From Microvirga terricola (GTDB taxonomy: Bacteria; Pseudomonadota; Alphaproteobacteria; Rhizobiales; Beijerinckiaceae), in assembly GCF_011777495.1 (NCBI RefSeq), contig NZ_JAATJS010000003.1, positions 124,001 to 188,000 of the forward strand: a DNA stretch of 64,000 nucleotides, given 5' to 3'. The notes under the pieces were generated by a model. The model saw only the letters and a list, made by a program, of their open reading frames with translations. It was not told where the DNA came from and did no database searches. Both the position numbers and the translations under genes were made by a program. Within the stretch, counting starts at the first letter, position 1; every line of letters starts with the position of its first letter. Shown here in pieces: positions 1 through 8,670 of this stretch.

Positions 1-1
1 G

Positions 2-994
2 CTCGCCAAGGAACTCGCCCCCATCGTCGGTGCCGATCCCGCTTTGGCTGCACGCGCCGCGCGTCTCGCGAAGGCCGATCTTGTGACCGAAATGGTCGGC
101 GAGTTTCCGGAATTGCAGGGCCTGATGGGGCGCTACTACGCCGCCATCGAAGGCGAGAACCCATCCGTCGCTCTCGCAGTGGAAGAACACTACAAGCCGC
201 TCGGCCCCTCCGACCGCGTGCCGACCGATCCGGTGTCGGTTGCGGTGGCACTGGCGGATAAGATCGACACGCTAATGGGCTTCTGGCTCATTGATGAGAA
301 GCCGACGGGGTCGAAAGATCCTTACGCGCTGCGCCGCGCGGCGTTGGGTGTGATTAGGCTGACCTTGCAAAACGAGTTCCGGCTTTCCTTTGCCACCGCT
401 GCCCTCAGGGCGATCGCTGCGTTGAAGGCGGACGGCAGGACTGAAAGCGTCGTGATTGGGGCAGACCTCCTCTCCTTCCTCGTCGACCGCCTCAAGGTCT
501 ATCTCCGCGAGCAAGGCGCACGGCACGATCTCATCGACGCCGTGCTCTCGCTCGACGGCGAGGACGACCTGCTCATGCTCGTCCGCCGCGTCGAGGCCCT
601 CGGGCGCTTCCTCGATACGGAAGACGGCGCAAACCTTCTGGCGGGGTATCGCCGCGCGACAAACATCCTGCGCATCGAGGAGAAGAAGGACGGCCGGGCT
701 TATGATGGCGAGCCGAATCGCGTGCTGATCCACGAGCGCGGACTCCCTGAGGAGAGGGTGCTTTTCGAGGTTCTGGAGGCGGCCACCCGCCATGCTCGCG
801 AACATGTGAGCAAGGAGGATTTCGAGGGCGCGATGAAGGCGCTGGCCGAGCTTCGCCCCGCCGTCGACGCCTTTTTCGACAAGGTGACGGTCAATGCCGA
901 GGATTCCGCCCTGCGCGAAAACCGTTTGACGCTCCTCAACGCCATTCGCGAAACGACGCGCAGCGTTGCAGATTTCTCAAGGATCGAGGGCTGA
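2..994 (+). CDS. glyS: Glycyl-tRNA synthetase beta subunit, C-terminal part (truncated by window edge)
   Basis: The beta chain of the heterotetrameric class II glycyl-tRNA synthetase contributes tRNA recognition for charging tRNA-Gly in the cytoplasm. The frame is open from base 2 without a start, so only about the last 330 residues of a protein of roughly 700 are present. Recognisable family stretches are the [13 protein letters not shown] segment followed by the [12 protein letters not shown] motif, then the alpha-helical anticodon-binding tail with the [10 protein letters not shown] ending. The alpha-subunit gene would be expected upstream, outside the window. glyS near ppdK is a familiar alphaproteobacterial arrangement. 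The identification is secure; the true start is not visible. Confidence 0.95.
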   Translation, partial: LAKELAPIVGADPALAARAARLAKADLVTEMVGEFPELQGLMGRYYAAIEGENPSVALAVEEHYKPLGPSDRVPTDPVSVAVALADKIDTLMGFWLIDEKPTGSKDPYALRRAALGVIRLTLQNEFRLSFATAALRAIAALKADGRTESVVIGADLLSFLVDRLKVYLREQGARHDLIDAVLSLDGEDDLLMLVRRVEALGRFLDTEDGANLLAGYRRATNILRIEEKKDGRAYDGEPNRVLIHERGLPEERVLFEVLEAATRHAREHVSKEDFEGAMKALAELRPAVDAFFDKVTVNAEDSALRENRLTLLNAIRETTRSVADFSRIEG

Positions 995-1089
995 CAATAA
1001 ATTCCGGTCTGGCTGTTGCGCGAAGGACACAGCCAGACCGCGCGCTTCGCGTTAGGCAGGCGGCAACACCGTTTCTCCCCAGGACTGCC

Positions 1090-1743
1090 ATGATGCTCCG
1101 CCGACTTCTGCTTGCTGCTCTTTTGGGCGCGCCGCTTGCTGCCTGCCAGACCGCACTGCAAGATCCCCAGCCGTTCGAGGTCGCCGCGACCGACGATTCC
1201 GGCTGGTATATCGGCTCGATCCCCGACAAGCCCTTCGACGTGCCGGTGGTCGACCGCCGCAAGATGGATGCGAAATACGAGCGCCAGGTCGTCGAGTACA
1301 AGGGCGGCGAGAAGCCGGGCTCTATCGTCGTCGATATCGACGAGCGCATGCTTTATCTCGTGCAGTCGGAAGGCAAGGCCGTGCGCTACGGCGTCGGCGT
1401 CGGCAAGCAGGGCTTCTCCTGGAAGGGCATCGCCTCGGTCGGCCGCAAGGGCGTGTGGCCCGCATGGTCGCCCACCAAGACCATGGTCGGCATCAAGCCG
1501 GATCTGCCGCGCCACCTGGAGGCCGGCCTCGAGAACCCGCTCGGTGCGCGCGCTCTCTATCTGCACCAGAACGGCGCGGACATTCTCTTCCGCATCCACG
1601 GCACCAACGAGCCCTGGAGCATCGGCGAGCAGGTGTCCTCCGGCTGCGTGCGCATGCTCAACGAGGACATCGTGGACCTCTACGAGCGCGTTCCCGTCGG
1701 CACCACCGTCTATGTGAAGCGCAACGGGCGCTATCGGGTGTAA
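1090..1743 (+). CDS. L,D-transpeptidase family lipoprotein
   Basis: Predicted periplasmic L,D-transpeptidase (YkuD domain) that would form 3-3 cross-links in peptidoglycan or attach proteins to it. The 217-residue product begins with a lipoprotein signal whose lipobox reads LAAC at about residue 18. The YkuD domain occupies roughly residues 75-215 and has the catalytic signature with His in IHGTNEPWSIG and the nucleophile in SSGCVRM. Two ATG codons are adjacent (1090 and 1093) and either could be used. It is a paralog of the lipoprotein at 50332-50919, which shares the IHGTNEP and SSGC(V/I)RM motifs. It is probably a single-gene unit between glyS and a small membrane protein. Confidence 0.92.
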   Translation: MMLRRLLLAALLGAPLAACQTALQDPQPFEVAATDDSGWYIGSIPDKPFDVPVVDRRKMDAKYERQVVEYKGGEKPGSIVVDIDERMLYLVQSEGKAVRYGVGVGKQGFSWKGIASVGRKGVWPAWSPTKTMVGIKPDLPRHLEAGLENPLGARALYLHQNGADILFRIHGTNEPWSIGEQVSSGCVRMLNEDIVDLYERVPVGTTVYVKRNGRYRV

Positions 1744-1786
1744 GAACCCGGCACTTGCATTCGTCGCCGAGCACGAGGAGTGAGGA

Positions 1787-2101
1787 ATGCTTGCCGCGAC
1801 GATCAAGGCCCTGGCCGCAATCATCATCTATGCCGCGGTGAGCGGCTTTGCGGCCTGGAACGGGGCTGAAATCCTCGGTCGACTCGGTCTTTTCGGCTCC
1901 GGCCATGAGAGCGGAAAGGAACTCGGCATCATTTTTGTCGGGTTCCCGGCACTCTGGTTCGTTTTATTCATGCTCCTCTTCGCTGTCCGGGGCTGGCCAT
2001 TGGTCGGCTTTCTCGAGGGCTGGCGCGGCTTTGCCTTCGCTATCTTGGCATTCCTCGTGATCTGCGTCGCCTTCTATGCCTGGATATTGAGCCGGCCCTG
2101 A
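1787..2101 (+). CDS. Small three-helix membrane protein of unknown function
   Basis: A 104-residue hydrophobic protein. Three membrane segments can be seen, at about residues 5-30 (IKALAAIIIYAAVSGFAAW), 47-67 (GIIFVGFPALWFVLFMLLF) and 80-101 (FAFAILAFLVICVAFYAWI). A GAGGAGTGAGG ribosome-binding site precedes the ATG. I do not recognise the family. It lies 43 bases after the L,D-transpeptidase gene, so co-transcription is possible, and the unit ends at the inverted repeat at 2160-2192. Confidence 0.75.
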   Translation: MLAATIKALAAIIIYAAVSGFAAWNGAEILGRLGLFGSGHESGKELGIIFVGFPALWFVLFMLLFAVRGWPLVGFLEGWRGFAFAILAFLVICVAFYAWILSRP

Positions 2102-2104
2102 TTA

Positions 2105-2160
2105 GCGGGTGAAGACGCTGCTTGGCGGCAAGGACGCCAGCCTCGCAAAAACGTCCAAAC
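2105..2160 (+). pseudogene. Remnant of the 5' end of a ppdK-like gene
   Basis: About 50 bases here match the start of the intact ppdK gene (3903-3955) at roughly 41 of 51 positions when aligned by eye. The reading frame is preserved: translation gives KTLLGGKDASLAKTSK against KNLLGGKGANLAEMSN in the real enzyme. This is the conserved N-terminal glycine-rich segment of pyruvate phosphate dikinase. The similarity stops at the hairpin at 2160. It is too short to be functional and is best read as debris of a duplication or of an insertion event that placed the RTX gene (2201-3595) between two copies. Confidence 0.6.
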
Positions 2161-2192
2161 GACAATGGCCGGGCTTCTCCCGGCCATTGTCG
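2160..2192. terminator. Bidirectional hairpin terminator between convergent genes
   Basis: Perfect 14-bp inverted repeat (2160-2173 and 2179-2192) with a 5-base loop, between the convergent genes ending at 2101 and 2201. The core ATGGCCGGG...CCCGGCCAT is the same motif as the palindromic repeats at 25174-25255 and 28086-28174, so this may be a shortened member of that family used as a terminator. T-runs are weak on the plus side and better on the minus side. Confidence 0.7.
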
Positions 2193-2200
2193 TTTGAGCC

Positions 2201-3595
2201 TCAGATCACGAAGAAATCGGCGGCGGTCATTTTGAGGTTTTTGGTCAGCTGCGCGATCATGACGGGCGCGATCTTGCCGGTTCCGTCGGCATCGTAGAAC
2301 AGCGCGCCCGATGCTTTGTTGTAGATGATGCGATCGGAACTATCGTGTGCTTGCGCCCCAACCCAGAAAGCAGCCGATTTGAGTTTCGCCGGTTTGGCGA
2401 TTGATCCGGTAGAACCCAGCCCCTTGAAGACCGCATCGTCGAGCCAAATGGAATCGTCGACGACGTTGTAGTCGGTGATACGGTCGAGATTCTTGGCCTT
2501 GTTGGGTTTCGTCGAAAAGACAAACACGTCCTTGCCGCTGCCGCCGGTGAGAATGTCATTGCCGAGGCCGCCGACAAGTCGATCGTCGCCCGCTTCCCCG
2601 CTCAAACGATTGGCGCCTGCGTTGCCGGTGATGACATTCGCAAAAGCGTTGCCGGTGAGGCTGATGGCGGAGGTGTCGTTCGCATTCGCCGTTTGCAGGA
2701 CCTCAATCGAGGCCGCCGCGCCAACGGTATAGCTGATGCTGCTGATGACTGTGTCGGTGCCTTCGCCTGCTATCTCGACCACAATGTCGAAGGCGTTGTC
2801 GACTTTGTAGATGTCGTCGCCCAAGCCTCCAACGAGCGTGTCGCTGCTGCCGCCACCATCGAGCACGTTGCTGAAATCGTTGCCGACGAGCCGATTGGAC
2901 AGCTCATTTCCAGCCAAGGAGATGCCACCCGCCGCCGTGTCCGCGACAAGCTCCTCGACATGCGTGTTGACGCCGAGTTGATAGCTCACCTTGGTGATTG
3001 CGGTGTCGTATCCGCCGCCGGCCAGCTCAACGATGGTATCGAATGCATTGTCCACGACATAACGATCGCTTCCGCCGCGGCCGATCATGAGATCGGCTCC
3101 GGCGCCTCCGTTGAGCGTGTCCCTGTGGTCGCTCCCCGGCAGGGTGTCATTGCCGAGGCCGCCGTTGAGGATGAGTTTCGCCCCCTCGACGTCATCGTTA
3201 AAGGCCCGCCGCAGCAAGGTATCGGGCGTCATATCCATGATGCCCGACACCCCAATTCCGCCGGTCCGAGAGGTGTTCTCGCCGAGCTCGAAGGTCATGT
3301 GCGCCAATTGGCGGGGCAGAAGAACGTCGGGGAAGTGCACGGCGAGGACCGCCGAGCTGAGGACGCCGCCGATGCCGGCATCCCACTCGCTCGCAGCGTG
3401 GAATAGCTTACCAGCAGCGATAATCTCGTAAGCTCGCCCCAACTCGTAAACGCCGTCGCGCACCATGGAATAATTGACATGGGCAGACGTGCTGGTGAAC
3501 GTCATATTTGCGGGCGCCGTCGCAACAAGTCCAGGGAAAAAGAGCGAGAGATCGACAGCCTCTGCGTCGTCGACAGAAACTATAACGGTTGCCAT
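2201..3595 (-). CDS. RTX-type calcium-binding repeat protein, probable type I secretion substrate
   Basis: A 464-residue acidic, glycine/aspartate-rich protein without a cleavable signal peptide. Residues 1 to about 140 form an N-terminal region I do not recognise. From about 142 to 380 there are several blocks of GGxGxDxxx nonapeptides (NGGLGNDTL, NGGAGADLM, VGGLGDDIY, TGGSGKDVF), which in this family fold into a calcium-binding beta-roll. They alternate with beta-rich VDNAFDxIVE linkers. The last 100 residues (from VFSTKPNKAKNLDRI to ADFFVI) are the M10_C-like secretion module also found on the three proteases at 9.2-14.9 kb. No HlyB/HlyD-type exporter is visible in the window. The gene is inserted between glyS/L,D-transpeptidase and ppdK. 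Its function beyond secretion is unknown. Confidence 0.85.
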   Translation of the reverse strand: MATVIVSVDDAEAVDLSLFFPGLVATAPANMTFTSTSAHVNYSMVRDGVYELGRAYEIIAAGKLFHAASEWDAGIGGVLSSAVLAVHFPDVLLPRQLAHMTFELGENTSRTGGIGVSGIMDMTPDTLLRRAFNDDVEGAKLILNGGLGNDTLPGSDHRDTLNGGAGADLMIGRGGSDRYVVDNAFDTIVELAGGGYDTAITKVSYQLGVNTHVEELVADTAAGGISLAGNELSNRLVGNDFSNVLDGGGSSDTLVGGLGDDIYKVDNAFDIVVEIAGEGTDTVISSISYTVGAAASIEVLQTANANDTSAISLTGNAFANVITGNAGANRLSGEAGDDRLVGGLGNDILTGGSGKDVFVFSTKPNKAKNLDRITDYNVVDDSIWLDDAVFKGLGSTGSIAKPAKLKSAAFWVGAQAHDSSDRIIYNKASGALFYDADGTGKIAPVMIAQLTKNLKMTAADFFVI

Positions 3596-3756
3596 TGGCC
3601 ATATCCTGCAAGTTGAGACGCGCCATCGGCTCGGCTTTTTGCTGCGCGATTCGGCTTGGATTTTATATCTTTACTTAAGGCGCTCAAGTTTTGATGGTGA
3701 TGTTACTTCATTACTGTGCATAAGTTCATCGAGCGAGCGGGGCCTCGGGTCGGCTC

Positions 3757-3782
3757 GGAACCGTGGCCGTTCAGCTTGCGTT
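3757..3782 (+). promoter_or_regulatory. Possible EcfG-type promoter upstream of ppdK
   Basis: GGAAC at 3757-3761 and CGTT at 3779-3782, separated by 17 bases, match the -35/-10 consensus for the alphaproteobacterial general-stress sigma factor EcfG. The ppdK start lies 68 bases downstream. About one chance match to this pattern is expected somewhere in a window this size, so this single site is only suggestive. Confidence 0.4.
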
Positions 3783-3849
3783 TTGGTTCGGCATGCTTCA
3801 AGCCATCACCCGTGCCGCAGCACGGGCATCAAAGCCAAAAGGTCGAAAG

Positions 3850-6528
3850 ATGACGCAGTGGGTCTATTCCTTCGGTGACGGCAAGGCTGAGGGCGCGGCG
3901 GGCTTGAAGAACCTGCTCGGCGGCAAGGGCGCCAATCTCGCCGAAATGTCCAACTTAGGACTGCCGGTGCCGCCCGGTTTTACGATCACTACGGAAGTCT
4001 GCACCTATTACTACGACCACGGCCATAGCTACCCGCAGGAGCTTAAAGGGCAGGTCGAAAAGGCGCTCCTCTTCGTCGGGAAGCTCACGGGGCGCACCTT
4101 CGGTGATGCCGAGAACCCGCTTTTGGTTTCGGTGCGCTCCGGCGCGCGGGCCTCGATGCCGGGCATGATGGACACCGTGCTCAACCTCGGCCTCAACGAC
4201 GTGACCGTCGGGGCGCTGGCGAAGGGCGCGGGCGATAAGCGCTTCGCCTATGACAGCTACCGCCGCTTCATCACCATGTATTCCAACGTGGTGCTCGACA
4301 TCGGCCATCACCACTTCGAGGAAACCCTCGACGCCTACAAGGACCGCAAGGGCTATACCCTCGACACGGATCTCTCCGCCGACGACTGGAAGGCGCTGAT
4401 CCCGCAATACAAGGCCATCGTCGAGAAGGCTTTGGGCAAGCCTTTCCCGCAGGACCCGCACGAGCAGCTCTGGGGTGCCATCGGCGCCGTGTTCGGCTCC
4501 TGGATGAATAATCGCGCCATCAAGTACCGCGAACTGCACGGCATTCCCGCAAGCTGGGGCACCGCCGTGAACGTGCAGGCGATGGTGTTCGGCAACATGG
4601 GCGAAACGTCCGCCACCGGCGTCGCCTTCACGCGCAATCCCTCGACCGGCGAAAAGGAACTCTACGGCGAGTTCCTCATCAATGCTCAAGGAGAGGACGT
4701 GGTGGCGGGCATCCGCACGCCGCAGGACATCACGGAAAAAGCGCGCATCGGCTCGGGCTCAGACAAGCCCTCGATGGAACGCGCGATGCCGGATGCCTAC
4801 AACGAGTTGGTTCGCATCTACGGCATTCTTGAGAAGCACTACCGTGACATGCAGGACATGGAATTCACGGTCGAGAAGGGCAAGCTCTGGATGCTCCAGA
4901 CCCGCAACGGCAAGCGCACGGCAAAGGCCGCCTTGCGCATCGCGGTGGAGCTGGCATCGGAAGGTTTGATCACGCAGGAAGAGGCGGTGACTCGCGTCGA
5001 GCCCGCTGCGCTCGACCAGTTGCTGCATCCCACTATCGACCCGAAGGCGGAGCGCAAGGTTCTGGCGACGGGCCTGCCCGCTTCGCCGGGCGCGGCTTGC
5101 GGCGAGATTGTGTTCTCGTCGGATGACGCGGAAGCCGCGAAGAAGGCGAACCGCAAGGTCATTCTGGTGCGTGTCGAAACCTCGCCGGAAGACATCCACG
5201 GCATGCATGCGGCCGAAGGCATTCTGACCACGCGCGGCGGCATGACCTCGCACGCCGCCGTGGTGGCGCGCGGCATGGGCAAGCCCTGCGTCTCCGGTGC
5301 CGGCGCGATCCGCGTCGACTATGCGGCGCAGACGCTCACCGTCGCCGGACAGACGCTGAAGAAGGGCGATATCATCACCGTCGATGGCGGCAACGGACAG
5401 GTGTTGCTCGGCCAGGTGAAGATGCTCCAGCCGGAACTCTCCGGCGAGTTCGCAACCCTCATGGGCTGGGCCGATAAGGTGCGCCGCATGAAGGTGCGCG
5501 CCAACGCCGAGACGCCGCTCGATGCGCGCACCGCGCGTTCGTTTGGGGCGGAAGGCATCGGCCTGTGCCGCACGGAGCATATGTTCTTCGAGGGCGACCG
5601 CATCGTGGCGGTGCGCGAGATGATTTTGTCCGACGACGAGGCGGGCCGCCGCGCGGCTTTGGCGAAGTTGTTGCCGATGCAGCGCGCCGACTTCGTCGAG
5701 CTCTTCACCATCATGAGCGGCTTGCCGGTCACCATCCGCCTGCTCGATCCGCCGCTGCACGAGTTCCTGCCGCATACGGAAGCGGAGTTGCAGGAGGTCG
5801 CGAAGGCGATGGGCGCATCACCCGACAAGTTGAAGCGCCGCGCGACGGAACTGCACGAGTTCAACCCGATGCTCGGCTTCCGCGGCGTGCGCCTCGCGAT
5901 TGCCTATCCCGAAATCGCCGAGATGCAGGCGCGCGCCATCTTCGAGGCGGCGGTTCAGGCGGGCAAGACGACCGGCCAGCCGGTCGTGCCCGAAGTCATG
6001 GTGCCGCTCGTCATGACGAAGGCCGAACTCGACCTCGTGAAGGCGCGCATCGACGCCATGGCGGCGGCGGTGATGAAGGAAACGGGCGCAAAGATCGACT
6101 ATCAGGTCGGCACGATGATCGAACTGCCGCGCGCGGCGCTTCGCGCAGGAGACATCGCGCAATCGGCGGAGTTCTTCTCGTTTGGCACCAACGACCTGAC
6201 GCAGACGGCGCTCGGCATCTCGCGCGACGACGCGGCCTCATTCCTTGGCGCTTATACGCAGAAGGGCATTCTCGCTGCCGATCCGTTCGTCACGATCGAT
6301 CAGGAAGGTGTGGGCGAACTGATCAAGATCGCAACCGAGCGCGGCAAGGCCGTGCGTGGCAAGATCAAGCTCGGCATCTGCGGCGAACATGGCGGCGATC
6401 CGGCTTCGATCCAGTTTTGTGAAATCACCGGACTCGACTACGTCTCCTGCTCTCCCTACCGCGTGCCGATTGCGCGTCTTGCGGCAGCGCAGGCGGCTTT
6501 GGGCAAGAAGAGCGCAAGCCTCGCTTGA
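3850..6528 (+). CDS. ppdK: Pyruvate, phosphate dikinase
   Basis: Cytoplasmic enzyme interconverting pyruvate + ATP + phosphate and phosphoenolpyruvate + AMP + PPi, linking glycolysis and gluconeogenesis. The 892-residue length is typical. The N-terminal nucleotide-binding part begins MTQWVYSFGDG and contains the glycine-rich LLGGKGANLAEMS segment. The central swivelling domain has the phosphorylatable His in GGMTSHAAVVARG, with the regulatory Thr just before it. The C-terminal PEP-binding barrel contains RTEHMFF, GTNDLTQTALG and the catalytic Cys in GICGEHGGDP. I chose ATG 3850 because family similarity starts there; a longer frame to 3763 adds 29 unrelated residues. A short decayed copy of its 5' end lies at 2105-2160. 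Confidence 0.97.
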   Translation: MTQWVYSFGDGKAEGAAGLKNLLGGKGANLAEMSNLGLPVPPGFTITTEVCTYYYDHGHSYPQELKGQVEKALLFVGKLTGRTFGDAENPLLVSVRSGARASMPGMMDTVLNLGLNDVTVGALAKGAGDKRFAYDSYRRFITMYSNVVLDIGHHHFEETLDAYKDRKGYTLDTDLSADDWKALIPQYKAIVEKALGKPFPQDPHEQLWGAIGAVFGSWMNNRAIKYRELHGIPASWGTAVNVQAMVFGNMGETSATGVAFTRNPSTGEKELYGEFLINAQGEDVVAGIRTPQDITEKARIGSGSDKPSMERAMPDAYNELVRIYGILEKHYRDMQDMEFTVEKGKLWMLQTRNGKRTAKAALRIAVELASEGLITQEEAVTRVEPAALDQLLHPTIDPKAERKVLATGLPASPGAACGEIVFSSDDAEAAKKANRKVILVRVETSPEDIHGMHAAEGILTTRGGMTSHAAVVARGMGKPCVSGAGAIRVDYAAQTLTVAGQTLKKGDIITVDGGNGQVLLGQVKMLQPELSGEFATLMGWADKVRRMKVRANAETPLDARTARSFGAEGIGLCRTEHMFFEGDRIVAVREMILSDDEAGRRAALAKLLPMQRADFVELFTIMSGLPVTIRLLDPPLHEFLPHTEAELQEVAKAMGASPDKLKRRATELHEFNPMLGFRGVRLAIAYPEIAEMQARAIFEAAVQAGKTTGQPVVPEVMVPLVMTKAELDLVKARIDAMAAAVMKETGAKIDYQVGTMIELPRAALRAGDIAQSAEFFSFGTNDLTQTALGISRDDAASFLGAYTQKGILAADPFVTIDQEGVGELIKIATERGKAVRGKIKLGICGEHGGDPASIQFCEITGLDYVSCSPYRVPIARLAAAQAALGKKSASLA

Positions 6529-6530
6529 AC

Positions 6531-6794
6531 ATGACGAGGTCACGCTCGCGTCTTCTCTATATCGCGGCGGTGCTGGTCTCCGGCATCGCCGTCGGCTTTC
6601 TCGTTCGGCTCAATCCCGATTGGCGGCAGGCATCCTTGCCACCGGTCATATGGCCTTTGGCGATCTCATTGGTTGTCGATCTCTTTGTCGGCCAGTTGGC
6701 GGCGCGAGGCAGGGCTGAACCCCTCACGATGAATGACCGTCTCGTCGCCGTGATCGGCGCCGGGCTCATCGTGACGCTGATGACGACTTTGTAA
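6531..6794 (+). CDS. Small membrane protein of unknown function
   Basis: An 87-residue protein with two predicted membrane segments (about residues 8-25 and 37-55) and possibly a third near the C-terminus (LVAVIGAGLIVTLMTTL). The ATG at 6531 lies 2 bases after the ppdK stop, suggesting translational coupling. An overlapping TTG at 6525 is possible but less likely. I do not recognise the family. Confidence 0.6.
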   Translation: MTRSRSRLLYIAAVLVSGIAVGFLVRLNPDWRQASLPPVIWPLAISLVVDLFVGQLAARGRAEPLTMNDRLVAVIGAGLIVTLMTTL

Positions 6795-6810
6795 CCGGGA
6801 GGAAAGGCAC

Positions 6811-7161
6811 ATGACACTGCATCAAGGTTCGTGCCACTGCGGAAAAGTGGCGTTCGAGTTCGAAGCCGAGATCGAGCAGGTCGTCGAGTGCAATTGCTCG
6901 ATTTGCGCGCAGAGAGGCTATCTGCTGACCTTCATTTCGCACGAGGCGCTGAACCTCAAGCGGGGCGAGAGCGATCTCTCCACCTACACCTTCAACAAGC
7001 ATGCCATCCGCCATCGTTTCTGCTCAACTTGCGGATCGGGGACGTTCGGCGAAGGTAAGACGCCGAACGGCGGTGAGATGGTGGCGATCAACGTGCGCTG
7101 CGTCGAGGGCATCGACCTGACGCAGATCAAGCGCATTCCGTTCGACGGGCGCAGCCTCTGA
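6811..7161 (+). CDS. GFA / CENP-V family zinc protein
   Basis: A 116-residue single-domain protein of the Gfa (glutathione-dependent formaldehyde-activating enzyme, CENP-V) fold. Zinc-ligand cysteines appear in family order: CHC near residue 8, CNCSIC near residue 29 and FCSTCG near residue 71. Gfa itself promotes formation of S-hydroxymethylglutathione, but many relatives of this size have no known substrate, so only the fold is assigned. A GGGAGGAAAGG ribosome-binding site precedes the ATG. It may be the last gene of a ppdK unit and ends before the hairpin at 7169-7197. Confidence 0.88.
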   Translation: MTLHQGSCHCGKVAFEFEAEIEQVVECNCSICAQRGYLLTFISHEALNLKRGESDLSTYTFNKHAIRHRFCSTCGSGTFGEGKTPNGGEMVAINVRCVEGIDLTQIKRIPFDGRSL

Positions 7162-7168
7162 GAAAAAG

Positions 7169-7197
7169 CAAGGCGAGCGCTGGATGCGCTCGCCTTG
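7169..7197 (-). terminator. Rho-independent terminator
   Basis: Perfect 12-bp stem (7169-7180 and 7186-7197) with a 5-base loop between convergent genes. On the minus strand it is followed by CTTTTTC, so it mainly terminates the gene at 7203-7604. It can also serve the plus-strand gene ending at 7161. Confidence 0.8.
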
Positions 7198-7202
7198 ATG
7201 AT

Positions 7203-7604
7203 TCATGCCGTCGCGGCGGATGAACGGCGCAGGCCGATGATTTGCAGTTCGGCATACATCAGCACGACCAGCGCCTGCGCAATGACGAAGGCAAAGCCTG
7301 CATGGGTCGGCGCGACCCAGCCGCTGACCAGCAGCAACGCGCTGTCCGCCGCCCAGACGAGATTGCCGATCACCACGGCCCAGACGATGGGCCGGGACAA
7401 GCGTTCTTTCAGGCCGAGAGTGGCGATCAATGCCGCATAGGGCAGAAGCGCAGCGCCGGAAATGCGCAACAGCGCCTCCGGCAACGCGAGTATTCCGCTC
7501 ATCGGGTGGGCCGCCAGCAGCATCAGCAATCCGCAGGCCGCGCTCGTGGTGGCATCGGCCAGCAGCGCCTGACGGAGAAACGGGGAGGGGTGAATCATCG
7601 ACAT
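7203..7604 (-). CDS. Four-helix integral membrane protein, function unknown
   Basis: A 133-residue protein with four predicted membrane helices: an LLADATTSAACGLLMLLAA segment, a LLPYAALIATLGL segment, an IVWAVVIGNLVWAADSALL segment and an AFVIAQALVVLMYAEL segment. I start it at ATG 7604 because of the AAGAGGAG ribosome-binding site just upstream; a longer frame adds 20 poorly conserved-looking residues. It is transcribed divergently from the XRE regulator at 7742, which probably controls it. No enzymatic motif is visible. Confidence 0.72.
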   Translation of the reverse strand: MSMIHPSPFLRQALLADATTSAACGLLMLLAAHPMSGILALPEALLRISGAALLPYAALIATLGLKERLSRPIVWAVVIGNLVWAADSALLLVSGWVAPTHAGFAFVIAQALVVLMYAELQIIGLRRSSAATA

Positions 7605-7741
7605 GATGGGCTCCTCTTTGAAGGGCGTTGCGGTCGGCGGATTGTCCATCGACCTTGCCATCATGATCTGCAGCCTGTGGATCGAAGTCGATTACCTGTG
7701 AGGTGATGGAACAAGGACGCCGATCAGGCTATCGTCCGGTC

Positions 7742-8551
7742 ATGACGAACACGACCAAATCTGTCGGCGATTACTTGCGCGAATGGCGGCAGCGCCGGCG
7801 CATGAGCCAGCTCGATCTTGCTTGCGAGGCCGATATCTCGACGAAGCATCTGAGTTTTCTCGAAACCGGCCGCTCGCAGCCCAGCCGCGAAATGGTGCTC
7901 TTGCTCGCCGAGAGGCTGGAGATCCCCTTGCGCGAACGCAACATGCTGCTCGTCGCTGCCGGATATGCGCCGGTTTTCTCGCAACGATCGCTGGACGACC
8001 CCGCGCTGCAAAGCGCACGCCAGGCGGTCGATCTGGTACTGAAGGGGCATGAGCCCTATCCGGCTCTCGCAGTCGACCGCCATTGGTCGCTGATTGCGGC
8101 GAATGATGCGCTCAACGCATTGATTGGCGATGTCGATCCCGCTTTGCTGAAGCCGCCTGTGAACGTGCTGCGCCTGAGCATGCACCCGGCAGGCATGGCG
8201 CGTCGGGTCGTGAATTTTTCCGAGTGGCGGCAGCATCTCATTGCGCGCCTGCGCCACCAGGTCGATGTCACGGCCGATGCGGCGCTGGAGGATCTAATCC
8301 GCGAGATATCCGCCTATCCGACGCCCGACCGTGCGACGCGCGGGCCGGCCGTGAAGCCTGATCCTGCTGCGGTCATCGTGCCGCTTCAGCTCATGATCGA
8401 GGAGGGCGTGTTGACCTTCATCAGCACCACAACGGTTTTCGGCACGCCGATCGACGTCACCCTGTCGGAGCTTGCCATCGAAACCTTTTTGCCGGCTGAC
8501 CCGGAGACGGCGGCGACGCTCGCGCGCATGGCCGAGCGTCGTCGCTCTTAA
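7742..8551 (+). CDS. XRE-family transcriptional regulator with MmyB-like ligand domain
   Basis: A 269-residue DNA-binding regulator. Residues 8-65 form a Cro/C1-type helix-turn-helix (YLREWRQRRRMSQLDLACEA then STKHLSFLETGRSQPS). The remainder resembles the MmyB-type PAS-like ligand-binding domain (PALAVDRHWSLIAANDAL, with a following AALI-like core). This family usually regulates an adjacent, divergently transcribed gene; here that is the membrane protein at 7203-7604. The ATG at 7742 is chosen because the HTH similarity follows directly; an upstream in-frame ATG at 7703 adds 13 residues. The ligand is unknown. Confidence 0.88.
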   Translation: MTNTTKSVGDYLREWRQRRRMSQLDLACEADISTKHLSFLETGRSQPSREMVLLLAERLEIPLRERNMLLVAAGYAPVFSQRSLDDPALQSARQAVDLVLKGHEPYPALAVDRHWSLIAANDALNALIGDVDPALLKPPVNVLRLSMHPAGMARRVVNFSEWRQHLIARLRHQVDVTADAALEDLIREISAYPTPDRATRGPAVKPDPAAVIVPLQLMIEEGVLTFISTTTVFGTPIDVTLSELAIETFLPADPETAATLARMAERRRS

Positions 8552-8670
8552 CCACCCATCAACCTTAATCGACGATAACCATACGCAGCCGGAATCTTCC
8601 TTCGGAGGTTTCCGAGATGGGCTTCTTGTAAGGTTTGAGTCGCGTGCGTCGTCGGTATTGTCGGTCTCGG

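Noticed and set aside
2109..2297. A 62-codon plus-strand frame starting in the ppdK-like fragment
   Set aside because: It runs through a terminator hairpin and into the 3' end of the RTX gene in antisense; only the first 16 codons have any relatives.
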